In this document: positions 1-7,886 of the stretch, in pieces
Position numbering within the stretch: position 1 is the first letter of the stretch
Layout of the letters: every line of letters begins with the position of its first letter
From: Chloroflexi bacterium AL-N1
GTDB taxonomy: Bacteria > Chloroflexota > Chloroflexia > Chloroflexales > Roseiflexaceae
Reading direction: 5' to 3'
NCBI GenBank assembly: GCA_013122435.1
Contig: WYDT01000017.1
Location: forward strand, 1 to 64,000
DNA length: 64,000 nucleotides
Position numbers and translations under genes: made by a program
Notes under the pieces: model-generated
The model's input: only the letters and a program-made list of their open reading frames with translations
Told to the model about the DNA's origin: nothing
Database searches by the model: none

Positions 1-161
1 CGTTAGAGGGTGAGGACAAAGATCTCGTGTTGTGGCAGGTGCTGCTCCATGTGGTAAATCATGGCACCGATCATCGCGCCCAACTGCTCAGATTGCTCCA
101 TGATCTGGGAGTCAGAACGACATCTCAGGATTACATCTTCTATGTCTATGACACCTTATAG
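1..161 (+). CDS. DinB family protein, C-terminal part (cut by window edge)
   Basis: The open frame runs from the window edge (phase starting at base 3) to TAG at 159-161. The roughly 52 visible residues contain LLHVVNHGTDHRAQLL followed by SQDYIFYVYD. This is the last helix and tail of a DinB/YfiT-type four-helix bundle, with a metal-ligand His pattern (HVVNHGTDHR). DinB-like proteins are often metal-dependent thiol transferases or damage-induced proteins, but the substrate cannot be told. The start lies outside the window. A second, frameshifted DinB-like gene lies at 4020-4549. Confidence 0.75.
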   Translation, partial: LEGEDKDLVLWQVLLHVVNHGTDHRAQLLRLLHDLGVRTTSQDYIFYVYDTL

Positions 162-369
162 ATGTCTGTTCATCATTCATTCGTGAAGCAGTTGATCGCC
201 ATATGGTGGACTTCGTTGCTAATTCTGAAAGACCACACCTCAAATCGCTCTATACTGATCTGTATAGGTCGGATCGTTGTTATTTGCTGCATCTCGATGC
301 ATAGTGACAGTACACTATAATCCATGACCTGACAAACCAGGTCGAGAAGGTATGAAAGGAACACCACTC

Positions 370-912
370 ATGATTAAGCTCTACAAACGTACTGGGAAGC
401 AAACCCTCTATTGGGAAGCATGGGACGCTGGCAATCGCACTGTCATGATACATTGGGGCACGCTGGGAAAAACGGGACGTAATAAAAGTATCCAGATCCC
501 GAAAGGCGCCTCCGCCGATACCATAATTGATCGCGAAAGCAAAGAACCACGCTCAGACGGTTACGAAGAAATCAGGATCGAAGACCACGTACAGATCATC
601 GTGCAATTCAAAACGGAAGATGCATGGGGCAATAGTGCCGACCTGGATAAACGTCACAGTGTAGAAGGCATCCTCAACGAATGTTTGGGATGGACGGGAA
701 ATGGGCATTGTGATGGTGGCGACATCGGTAGTGGTACGATCAATGTGTTTTCATTTGTGGTCGATCCTTATCGCGCAAAGGATTCGATCGTCGCTGCGCT
801 CAAGCAGAACAACCTGATTGACGGTACGATCATCGTCATTAACAATGAAGATGATTACGAGGTATTGTGGCCAGAAGATTTCGAAGGGGAGTCTTCAACC
901 ATTAACATATGA
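370..912 (+). CDS. Hypothetical protein with WGR-like N-terminus
   Basis: This 180-residue protein is not assigned to a named family. The first 40 residues (MIKLYKRTGKQ, then YWEAWDAGNRTVMIHWG and LGKTGR) resemble a WGR-type beta domain, where W-x-R/G motifs often bind nucleic acid or sit beside enzymatic modules. The remainder is mixed alpha/beta and ends in an acidic tail (EDDYEVLWPEDFEGE), with no signal peptide or membrane segment. An in-frame ATG lies at 352, but ATG 370 has an AAGGA Shine-Dalgarno about 10 nt upstream and is preferred. The WGR comparison is by eye only. Confidence 0.6.
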   Translation: MIKLYKRTGKQTLYWEAWDAGNRTVMIHWGTLGKTGRNKSIQIPKGASADTIIDRESKEPRSDGYEEIRIEDHVQIIVQFKTEDAWGNSADLDKRHSVEGILNECLGWTGNGHCDGGDIGSGTINVFSFVVDPYRAKDSIVAALKQNNLIDGTIIVINNEDDYEVLWPEDFEGESSTINI

Positions 913-1351
913 CGAAGCGAGTACTCTTCAACATGCCCTAACATGTCTTTGTGCGATGTCAACCGAGCATTAATCAGTACGCTCAAGGTCGTTGGAGTAT
1001 CGCTAATCTGATCGAAGCAGTCGTGAACCAACGTCTGGTGTGATAGTTGGGTTTCAACGTCGATGCTACGCTTGTTGTGTACATCAAAATGCCATATGCT
1101 GACACCAGCATTTTCGCTTCTATTCAAAACTGTTTCCAAAATCGAATAAAATCTTCTTTTTTATTTCAACAAGTGCCTTATCCTGTGAAATAAATTGAAA
1201 TTCAAAACAAGACCTCATTCACAACACAAAGTATCTTTCTGTTATTTTGGAGAAATCATTTTCGTTGAATCGAATCAGTGTTCCAGAAATGGCAGTCTTC
1301 TGTCCTGATATCTACAACCTCTCCCCCTTCTTATGAAAGAAAATCAATGTT
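913..1351. other. Intergenic region, no convincing gene
   Basis: These 439 bases separate two + strand genes. The second half is A/T rich. A minus-strand frame with a TTG start (1139 to 855) overlaps the end of the preceding gene and has no family features I recognise. I see no clear hairpin terminator or RNA gene. Confidence 0.4.
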
Positions 1352-2557
1352 ATGACAAAGATTTTAAGCACTGTGGTCATGTATTTCCTACTGGCGCTAA
1401 CGATGATAGCCTGCACTGATGATCTTGCTATCGAAGCGCCAACCGAGCAACTTATTCAAACGATACCGAACGTTGATATGCAAGTTTCTTTGGACGACGA
1501 ACAGTTGGCTGCATTTGCCGACTTGATCGAGCAAACCAGGCTGGAGTATGACATCCCCGGTGTAGCGGCGGCGATAGTCTCTGATGATCAGATTGTTTTC
1601 GCCGAGGGGTTTGGTGTACGTGATGTGCGTGGCAATGAGTTGGTCACACCGGAAACGCTGTTTCACATTGGCTCAACCCATAAATCAATCACTGCAATGT
1701 TGATTGCTACCCTGGTAGATGACGGGCTGCTTGACTGGGACACGCCTGTAGTGGATATCTATCCTGACTTCGCACTATCTGATTCTGAAGCAACCAGACA
1801 GGTCACCATTCGGCACCTTCTCAGTATGAGCAGCGGCATCCCCGCTGAGGCTGAAGATGAGTTTGATATTGAAACAGCAAGCGTCGAAGATATGTTCATA
1901 TTGCTATCTGAAACACCTCCCTCAAGCCAACCGGGCGAGCAATTCAGCTACAGCAATATTTCCGCCTCTGTTGCTGGCTACATCGGTGTGTTGGCTACCG
2001 ATGGCGAGATGGGACAACTATACGATGGCTATGATCAATTGCTCCAGGAACGAATATTTGAACCCATTGGAATGAAAACTGCCACGCTCTCAGTCGAAGA
2101 AGCACGAGCCAACCCCAATCATTCCGCTTCTCACATAATTGATGAAGCTGGTGATGTCATCTCAGTTGAGTCCTACGATTTTACGGGTGACCCGCTGGCA
2201 CCTTCCGGCTCGATCAAAGCCAGTGTGTTGGATATGGCGCACTATCTGAGCACTCAGGTTCGTCGGGGTGTCGCCCCCGATGGCACGCAGGTTGTCTCAG
2301 AACAAAACTTGATTGAAACCTGGCGTCCACAGATTGAGGACGAAGAGAGTGGTGGCAGTTATGGGCTGGGATGGGTGATACAAACGCAAGATGATGTTGA
2401 AGTCATCTCGCATGACGGGAGTTATGATAATTTTAGTGCAACGTTGATTTTTGTGCCTGAAGCAAACACCGGGATGGTATTGTTGACAAACCTGGATGAT
2501 CCCGGTAATTTTCTGGAGATAGTGAGTGAGCGGTTTGTCCAGTTATTGATTGAGTAG
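1352..2557 (+). CDS. Serine hydrolase of the class C beta-lactamase / penicillin-binding protein fold, lipoprotein
   Basis: This 401-residue protein begins with a short basic region, a hydrophobic stretch and a lipobox (LTMIAC, Cys21), so it is probably a membrane-anchored lipoprotein outside the cytoplasm. Around residue 108 the motif STHK supplies the nucleophile Ser and Lys (SxxK). YSN near residue 197 is the YxN motif, and SHDGSYDN near residue 355 replaces the KTG motif, as in many beta-lactamase-family esterases and D-aminopeptidases. Length fits the family (350-450). Substrate is unknown; esterase or D-Ala peptidase activity is as likely as beta-lactam hydrolysis. It appears monocistronic. 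Confidence 0.85.
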   Translation: MTKILSTVVMYFLLALTMIACTDDLAIEAPTEQLIQTIPNVDMQVSLDDEQLAAFADLIEQTRLEYDIPGVAAAIVSDDQIVFAEGFGVRDVRGNELVTPETLFHIGSTHKSITAMLIATLVDDGLLDWDTPVVDIYPDFALSDSEATRQVTIRHLLSMSSGIPAEAEDEFDIETASVEDMFILLSETPPSSQPGEQFSYSNISASVAGYIGVLATDGEMGQLYDGYDQLLQERIFEPIGMKTATLSVEEARANPNHSASHIIDEAGDVISVESYDFTGDPLAPSGSIKASVLDMAHYLSTQVRRGVAPDGTQVVSEQNLIETWRPQIEDEESGGSYGLGWVIQTQDDVEVISHDGSYDNFSATLIFVPEANTGMVLLTNLDDPGNFLEIVSERFVQLLIE

Positions 2558-2716
2558 TGAAATTGATGCAACGGCTATCGATGTCAGGACGATCTCCCAT
2601 GAGCAAGGAGGAGCAGATTCACCCTTCCTGTCTGGTCCACACAGGATAGCTAATGTTCATTTCTGGTGTTGAGTAGGGGGTACCCTTCAATAGCACCCCG
2701 CACACCTTATCGAAAA

Positions 2717-3223
2717 TCAAACAACCGTACTGCCAAACAATCGCCGTTGCACCAATTCGCGGTCATGGTCGGTTAAAAGAACAATGCCAGTGCTGGTAAG
2801 GTCGGCTAAGAACAATGCGGATGCTTCACATGAGCGCTCGAACAGCGCAAGCAAATCGTTGGGGCTATCGTCGGCAGCGATCCGGTTGATCACCAGTTTC
2901 TCGCACCGAATACACTGATGAATGATCATGATCTCACCATCGCGATCCCTGGCATACTTATTGGGACTTTGTTTTGTGGTTAAGCCCACTGGTTGCATTG
3001 CTGCACGACATGGCGAAAGCCGGTCGCCTGGAACGCGAAAATCGAGATGACGTGACCACAAGCAGCAGGGGCAATGATTGCGGTTTTGTACCCCGGATAT
3101 GATTGGATTGCAGGTGATGTCGAGGCCGCAATGCAGGCACCGAAAGAGTTGCTCCCTCTGCTTGATCGAGTTGCCAAATGATTGATGATAACACCTCTGT
3201 TTATGTCTATGTCGTTGTGACAT
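2717..3223 (-). CDS. RNHCP domain protein
   Basis: The 168-residue protein contains FRCLHCG, then the signature RNHCPCCLWSRHLD, PGDR and C..AMQP, and later HQCIRCEKLVINRIAADD. This is the full set of Cys/His pairs of the RNHCP family, named after its conserved motif. The family probably folds as a double zinc ribbon; its function is unknown. An upstream in-frame start exists at 3286, but ATG 3223 has GGAG seven bases upstream and lies downstream of a hairpin, so it is preferred. It is the only minus-strand gene in the first 19 kb. The last 50 residues (ALFERSCEASALFLADL...) form an alpha-helical tail. Confidence 0.85.
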   Translation of the reverse strand: MSQRHRHKQRCYHQSFGNSIKQREQLFRCLHCGLDITCNPIISGVQNRNHCPCCLWSRHLDFRVPGDRLSPCRAAMQPVGLTTKQSPNKYARDRDGEIMIIHQCIRCEKLVINRIAADDSPNDLLALFERSCEASALFLADLTSTGIVLLTDHDRELVQRRLFGSTVV

Positions 3224-3276
3224 GGGAATGCTCCATATATCTACTGTCACCACTTTGCAGGTGGTAAGAACAAAAA

Positions 3277-3422
3277 AGCCAGCCACGAAATTCTGTGGCT
3301 GGCTGAAACCTGTTGATGCAGTATGAATCGCATCAACACTGTATAGTTATATGCTGGTGCACAAACCAGATATAGTCTGGTAAATGGCACAGAAAAGCCA
3401 CGAGCAGGTGTGCCCGTGGCTT
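3277..3422 (-). promoter_or_regulatory. Cluster of four stem-loops upstream of the RNHCP gene
   Basis: Four inverted repeats follow each other: AGCCAGCCAC 3277-3286 with GTGGCTGGCT 3295-3304; GTTGATGC 3312-3319 with GCATCAAC 3330-3337; ACCAGA 3365-3370 with TCTGGT 3376-3381; and a GCCACG-containing arm 3397-3406 with its partner 3411-3420. Read on the minus strand, the first and last hairpins are followed by T runs (TTTTTT and TTTT), so they look like terminators. In the last, an A/C mismatch on + becomes a G-U pair on minus, which also favours a minus-strand RNA. They sit between a possible minus-strand -10 (TATAAT, 3689-3694) and the RNHCP start at 3223. Confidence 0.5.
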
Positions 3423-4019
3423 GTTAATCAACATGTAGGAACACAAACGGTCAGGATACTACCAGCACATCCAAAAGACGCTACTAGCACAACATCACAA
3501 AACCCTTATGCACTATATGTGAGCGAGAAAAAATAGTTTCTGGCCCGATCCGCAGACGCACCTATGCTAATATGTGCACAAGCACCGAGACCTTCTTACC
3601 CATAAAGAACCTCACTTCCCATGCATTACCCGAATACGATCCACAGTGTAACAGCTCTACTGGGCGTGAGCTACCGCCTCAAGTCTGATTATAGGCATCT
3701 CGTTTCTCGTTGTTTTGTCATCTTTGCAGCAAGGCGCTATACTCATCTATGAGCACAGGTTTTTCAAGATATCTTGCCAAAGGAAGAATGTGGATAGGGT
3801 CATTCAACGGTGTTTGTTTTTAGGAAGACGCATGTCTGTGTAAGTGCAGTTGGCATGTTTGGTTTCCTCCCTCTGAATCTAGTACTGAATATGTTATTAT
3901 CAATGTTTAGTGATAACCACTACCAGGAAGGTAATTATGGACATGATATGGATCACTGATAACCAGGCACCGTCACTGTGCACGTTTAGCATGCCCATGT
4001 ATGCGTCAGGAGGTACTCA
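3423..4019. other. Intergenic region, possible minus-strand leader or small RNA
   Basis: No protein-length gene is seen on either strand. On the minus strand a perfect TATAAT (3689-3694) could start an RNA that ends at the terminator-like hairpin at 3397-3420. Within it, ATG preceded by GTGAGG opens a 13-codon frame (MGKKVSVLVHILA). These are suggestions only. The + strand end holds AGGAGG just before the 4020 start of the broken DinB gene. Confidence 0.3.
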
Positions 4020-4549
4020 ATGAGCAGCACTAGTGCCGTCGTTCCGCTGGTTGTGCAACTACGTTTCGCCCGCAACGAATTTGTCCGCTGTCTCACGGAT
4101 GTTACCGAGACCGATGGCACGCAGCGTCCACCTAACATGAACAGCCTTAGCTGGATCGTGGGACATCTTGCCGAACACGAACAGCACTTCTATGTGATCG
4201 CTGCTCAGGGACAAACGGAGCGTGATGATTTGATTGCCCTCGTGGGTGCTGATAGCCAACCTATAAGCCCGTCATTCACGGCGATGTGGGATATATGGAA
4301 GGCTGTTACTGCCGCTGCAGATCGCTTTTGAACAGCCTTACTAGCGACCGAATCACTGATCTGCTCCTTGTAGAGGGCAGGACGCCGCAGGAGAATATTG
4401 GCACGGTCTTGCAGCGGAGTATCTACCACTATTGGTTCCATATTGGTGAGGCTCGTGCTGTTCGACAGGTGCTTGGCCACCAACATGCGCCCAACGATTT
4501 TGTCGGTTCAATGACGCATGCATCCTATCGCCCTGAGCGTGGATTGTAA
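4020..4549 (+). pseudogene. DinB family protein, frameshifted
   Basis: Two overlapping frames make one DinB-like protein. The first (4020-4331) encodes the N-terminal bundle with MNSLSWIVGHLAEHEQHF. The second, read through 4549, continues LLNSLTSDRITDLL and ends with RSIYHYWFHIGEARAVRQ, the usual C-terminal helix with metal-binding His residues. The junction is a TTTT run at 4326-4329; one extra T would restore the frame (DRF-LNSL). A good AGGAGG site precedes ATG 4020. Either a true frameshift or a homopolymer sequencing error is possible. The intact product would be about 176 residues, normal for the family. Confidence 0.8.
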
Positions 4550-4590
4550 CGCTTGTGAAAATATCGAATGAAGCAGGTGAAGCTGTCTTG

Positions 4591-4635
4591 GTCTAACAAA
4601 GCGCTATCAACTGCACCTAATCTCGGTCGTTAGAT
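4591..4635 (+). repeat. attC-like half-site pair A
   Basis: GTCTAAC (4591-4597) fits the integron R'' consensus RYYYAAC, and GTTAGAT (4629-4635) fits R' GTTRRRY. Six of seven positions are complementary. The sequence after R'' (AAAGCGCT) and before R' (CTCGGTC) resembles environmental attC sites. At 45 bp it is shorter than typical attC sites, and I do not see clear inner L-box pairing, so it may be decayed or fortuitous. The NUDIX gene starts 22 bases after R', as in a gene cassette. Confidence 0.35.
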
Positions 4636-4656
4636 GTCCCTAGAGAAATAAGTGAA

Positions 4657-5073
4657 ATGAAAGAACAATACACAAGAGTGTCAGCATACGGACTGGTATC
4701 GAATGACGGCAAGATGCTGCTTTGCCGAAGTTCGAAGGAACTTCCCCGTTGGCAGGGACAGTGGACACTTCCTGGCGGCGGTTTAGATTTCGGAGAGCAT
4801 CCTGAAAACGCTGTAGTTCGCGAAATTTTGGAGGAAACCGGTTTACATGTATGTGTTGGAACGGTTGCTACTGTCGACTCTATTCATGATGAATCAGGAC
4901 TACGCAATTTTCACGGAATACGCATTATTTATCATACTAATTTCCTGGGTGGAGAACTGTGTAGTGAGTCTTATGGTACAACCGACTATTGTAAATGGTG
5001 CTCACAAGACGAAATTCGATCTTTAGAACTGGTTGATATTGCAGTTTTAGGTGTGAAATTGGTTTTCGGATAA
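4657..5073 (+). CDS. NUDIX hydrolase
   Basis: This 138-residue cytoplasmic protein hydrolyses nucleoside diphosphates linked to another moiety; the exact substrate is unknown. The Nudix box is complete near residues 42-64: GLDFGEHPENAVVREILEETG, matching GX5EX7REUXEEXGU with the Glu residues that bind Mg2+. The preceding WTLPGGG is typical of small MutT-like members. Length is normal. It lies between two attC-like sites and could be a mobile-cassette gene. The ribosome-binding site before ATG 4657 is weak. Confidence 0.9.
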   Translation: MKEQYTRVSAYGLVSNDGKMLLCRSSKELPRWQGQWTLPGGGLDFGEHPENAVVREILEETGLHVCVGTVATVDSIHDESGLRNFHGIRIIYHTNFLGGELCSESYGTTDYCKWCSQDEIRSLELVDIAVLGVKLVFG

Positions 5074-5186
5074 TGCTGATATTTGGAAGTTAATCGGACT
5101 AGCATTTCTACTCCATAGTAAACCTGCTTCGTTCCTGGCAAGGTATACTAGAGACATCTTTCTTGGAAAACACCAGCGTCAGATGT

Positions 5187-5227
5187 GTCCAACTAGTAAA
5201 TACAGCGCTATGAGCTAAACGTTAGGC
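5187..5227 (+). repeat. attC-like half-site pair B
   Basis: GTCCAAC (5187-5193) fits RYYYAAC and GTTAGGC (5221-5227) fits GTTRRRY, with five of seven positions complementary. Between them an imperfect stem is centred on the palindrome AGCGCT (5204-5209), preceded by TAG (5194-5196) and followed by CTA (5215-5217). The element AGCGCTAT is shared with site A. The next gene (YunG-like) starts 20 bases after R'. Length 41 bp is short for attC. Confidence 0.35.
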
Positions 5228-5247
5228 ATCATAATAGGGATTTGAAG

Positions 5248-5598
5248 ATGAAATCAGTTAGTAGAGCTTGTTTAATCGATGCCCTTGAAAATGTTTGGAG
5301 TTTGCAATCAAGCTCCAAGTGGACTGAAGCTAACCCAGCTTTGGGACAATGTGGGGTAACAGCATTGGTAGTTCAGGATTTCTTAGGTGGCGACATTCTT
5401 AAAACAAAGTATGGCGAAATTTGGCACTTTTATAATCTTATTGATGATGAGCCGGTCGATTTTACCAGAAGCCAATTTGATAATCCAATAGAGTATAGTA
5501 ATGTAGTTTCAAATCGTGAAGAGGCGTTTGCTGACACAAATGCTCAACAATACAGTTATCTGCATACAGCAGTTCAAAAGCATTTACAAGATGCCTGA
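5248..5598 (+). CDS. YunG-like family protein
   Basis: This 116-residue protein matches the YunG pattern: SSKWTEANPALGQCGVTALVVQDFLGG, HFYN and PVDFTRSQF. The conserved Cys-Gly and His spacing (GQCGVTALV then WHFYN) looks like a transglutaminase- or peptidase-like catalytic arrangement, but the family has no settled function. ATG 5248 follows GGGA by seven bases and is preferred over the TTG at 5242. It sits between attC-like sites B and C and reads in the same direction as the NUDIX gene, like cassettes in an array. Confidence 0.8.
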   Translation: MKSVSRACLIDALENVWSLQSSSKWTEANPALGQCGVTALVVQDFLGGDILKTKYGEIWHFYNLIDDEPVDFTRSQFDNPIEYSNVVSNREEAFADTNAQQYSYLHTAVQKHLQDA

Positions 5599-5600
5599 AA

Positions 5601-5664
5601 AAATAACGAGCAAGCAACATTATTCGTAAGCTTTGTTATTTGATGCTACTGGTAAACGTTAAGT
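5601..5664 (+). repeat. Possible attC-like site C / stem-loop
   Basis: Immediately after the YunG-like stop, AAATAAC (5601-5607) begins a stem-loop region that ends with GTTAAGT (5658-5664), a GTTRRRY match. An inner pair AGCAAGCAA / TTTGATGCT matches at 7 of 9. Site B and this site share TAAACGTTA at the R' end. It also contains AATAAC paired with GTTATT, so it could simply be the terminator of the gene before it. Confidence 0.25.
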
Positions 5665-5747
5665 CTCGCTGCTCTAGTTGGCAAACACGATGTAAAATCA
5701 ACACAACAAGGTCAGGGTAAAGCGAATCAGCTAAATGTGGTCCATCA

Positions 5748-6143
5748 ATGAGCAAACAAATCGTTTATATTTTCAACAATGATGCTTTAGACAACGAAGA
5801 TGTCGAAGATAGCAAGACCGCGCTTGTTGAAGATTTAATCAATGACGAAACGTGGCCTAAGATTTTAGCTACGCTTATTAGTTTTCTGGACAACGATGAT
5901 GATAAAAAATACTGGGATGACACGCTCAATGTCTTGTGAGGTGTTGCCTGTGACAACCGTGCTATGCCTATCGATAAAATAATTCCCCTTTTGTACTACC
6001 ACTATGATCCCAATGGGACCCTAGAACATAATCTGATATGGAGCATCACAGCCAAACTTAAACATATTAGCTATAACGCAGATTACCGCCCTTTGGAAGA
6101 TTCTGATGTGTTGAAAGAGTTGCAAAAACGAGCACAGGTATGA
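5748..6143 (+). pseudogene. Unrecognised acidic protein interrupted by an in-frame TGA
   Basis: Reading from ATG 5748, the frame encodes 63 residues (MSKQIVYIFNND... YWDDTLNVL) to TGA at 5937-5939. The same frame then stays open to 6143: GVACDNRAMPIDKIIPLLYYHYD, LEHNLIWSITAKLK, PLEDSDVLKEL. The two halves read as one acidic helical protein of about 131 residues, resembling small immunity-type proteins. The stop is probably a mutated TGG or CGA codon. Alternatively ATG 5964 could start a separate 59-residue protein. The function is not recognised. Confidence 0.55.
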
Positions 6144-6197
6144 CATATTAATGCACAAAAACCTCCTGAAACAGAGGCCAAGAAATTTGAAATTGTC

Positions 6198-6749
6198 ATG
6201 ATAAAGAACAAGATACAAACACTATATGTACTCTGTCTTTTTCTCATTGTCATCCTGACGGCTTGTTACAGTCCACTTGATAACACAAGTCGCATTTCTC
6301 CTTGTACTTCAACCATGCTTGATAGTTCATGGGAACGAGAAGGTGCAACCGGATTTAGCTATACATGGATTGACTACACAAATACAACAGATACCGACTG
6401 CACGCTCCAGACTCCACCTGTACTGCACCTCACTGACATAAACAATAAACCATTGGAAGTGAATTATGAGATAAAGCGTTATGAAGCAGATCCCTTTATG
6501 CCAGAACTGAATTTTGAAACCACAACATCCTCAGATGAAATCATTCTACCAGCCTCCAAAACTGCACAGCTTATTGTGCGATGGGTAAGCGTATGCCCAC
6601 CTGAAACCCCCAATGGTATGATCGCTCATCTCTTGCTCACTGGCTCAAACGATGTTGTCAAAACCATCATTGTTGATGGATCTCGCACGTGCAGTGAGGT
6701 GTGGACACCTCAAGTAACCATAACAGGATATAAGAACATAAAGCAATAG
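6198..6749 (+). CDS. Putative lipoprotein
   Basis: The 183-residue protein starts with Lys-rich residues, a hydrophobic core and the lipobox LTAC (Cys23), so it should be lipid-anchored outside the membrane. Two further Cys pairs (PCTSTM/DCTL and VCPPE/TCSE) could form disulphides. The beta-rich body resembles the DUF4232 type of secreted domain, but the match is loose. There is no strong Shine-Dalgarno before ATG 6198. No neighbour explains its role. Confidence 0.7.
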   Translation: MIKNKIQTLYVLCLFLIVILTACYSPLDNTSRISPCTSTMLDSSWEREGATGFSYTWIDYTNTTDTDCTLQTPPVLHLTDINNKPLEVNYEIKRYEADPFMPELNFETTTSSDEIILPASKTAQLIVRWVSVCPPETPNGMIAHLLLTGSNDVVKTIIVDGSRTCSEVWTPQVTITGYKNIKQ

Positions 6750-7025
6750 AATGACAAAGCCTCATAAGAGAACGCAAGGGACAAGTTCTTCCCGAGTATG
6801 TAGATAAACGGCGCTTATAGTGTGCACTATATTACCCCTCCTGCCCACTATCTGTCTATAGGTGAAGATACCTTTCTCTCCAATAACACATGTGTTGCTG
6901 ATTAGGCACTGTTGGCGTGATAGACTAAAAAATAGATGTGCGGAGCCATATCGTGAGGCGCAACTCAGTACACCGTTTTTTGGAGAGTAGCAAATGACAA
7001 CCATATCGATGAAGGCGCCCTCTTC

Positions 7026-7844
7026 GTGAAAGTCATCGGACAGAGATATCCTCTGGTACTTATGCATGGCGGCCCTGGCTTAGATTACTCGACTTTGTTG
7101 CCCCTGCGACCTTGTGCTGATCAGTTCACTCTCATCTCTTATGATCATCGTTACAATGGCCGCTCAGGTGGTACTGATGTATCAGCTATGACCTGGGAAA
7201 ACCTGACTGCGGATGCAGATGAGTTACGACAAACGCTTGGCTTTGACAAATGGGCCGTTCTCGGCCATTCTTTCGGCGGGATGGTGGCGCTGGAGTATGC
7301 GCTGCGTTACCCGCACAGGCTTTCACATCTCTTCCTGTTTGATACCTGTGGCGACACACACTGGATGCAACACAACGCACCAGAAATTCTCGCCAAACGA
7401 GGCTACCGCGCCACCGCCGTGCAAGCGGCGCGCCGTTTTTACAACGGGCAGCTATCACCTCGGGAAGTTTTTCCATCTGTATTGAAGTTTACAAGCGCAG
7501 ACTTCTATCAACCCAAACTCTTGAATCTGATCCACGAAGTGCTCTTTGGTCCCCGTGTTAAGATGCGCCCCGAGACACTCATCTTTGGTTTCAGTAAATT
7601 ACTCATGGGGTGGATGGTGATGGATCGACCCAGCGAGATCAAAGTGCCTACCCTGGTTTTGGCAGGGCGTCACGACTTTCTGTTTTCACCGGCACATCAA
7701 GCCATACTTGCAGATCGATTACCCATTGCTCAGTTGAAGCTTATCGAGCTTGCTGGTCATAACGCACACGCAGAGCAGTCTGCCAAAGTCATCCAGTCTA
7801 TCAGAGAGTTTATGGCGGCTGTTAACCAGCCAGTCGTTCGGTGA
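7026..7844 (+). CDS. Alpha/beta hydrolase (proline iminopeptidase-like), N-terminus disturbed
   Basis: The HGGPG oxyanion loop (near residue 14), GHSFGG nucleophile elbow (Ser near residue 82), the acid in AGRHDFLF and the His in AGHNAHAE give the full catalytic set. GTG 7026 has no ribosome-binding site. ATG 6994 does (GGAG eight bases upstream), but it is one base out of frame. The hydrolase frame read upstream of 7026 gives HIDEGALFVKV, which looks like genuine N-terminal sequence. So either a one-base frameshift inactivates the gene near 7000 or GTG 7026 is used. A second, unrelated hydrolase follows 42 bases downstream. Confidence 0.8.
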   Translation: MKVIGQRYPLVLMHGGPGLDYSTLLPLRPCADQFTLISYDHRYNGRSGGTDVSAMTWENLTADADELRQTLGFDKWAVLGHSFGGMVALEYALRYPHRLSHLFLFDTCGDTHWMQHNAPEILAKRGYRATAVQAARRFYNGQLSPREVFPSVLKFTSADFYQPKLLNLIHEVLFGPRVKMRPETLIFGFSKLLMGWMVMDRPSEIKVPTLVLAGRHDFLFSPAHQAILADRLPIAQLKLIELAGHNAHAEQSAKVIQSIREFMAAVNQPVVR

Positions 7845-7886
7845 TTTTGAGGTGAGAAATTATATTTCGTTCAGGTAGGGGGTACT

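Noticed and set aside
855..1139. 94-residue minus-strand frame
   Set aside because: TTG start with poor ribosome-binding site, overlaps the end of the + strand gene and shows no family pattern.
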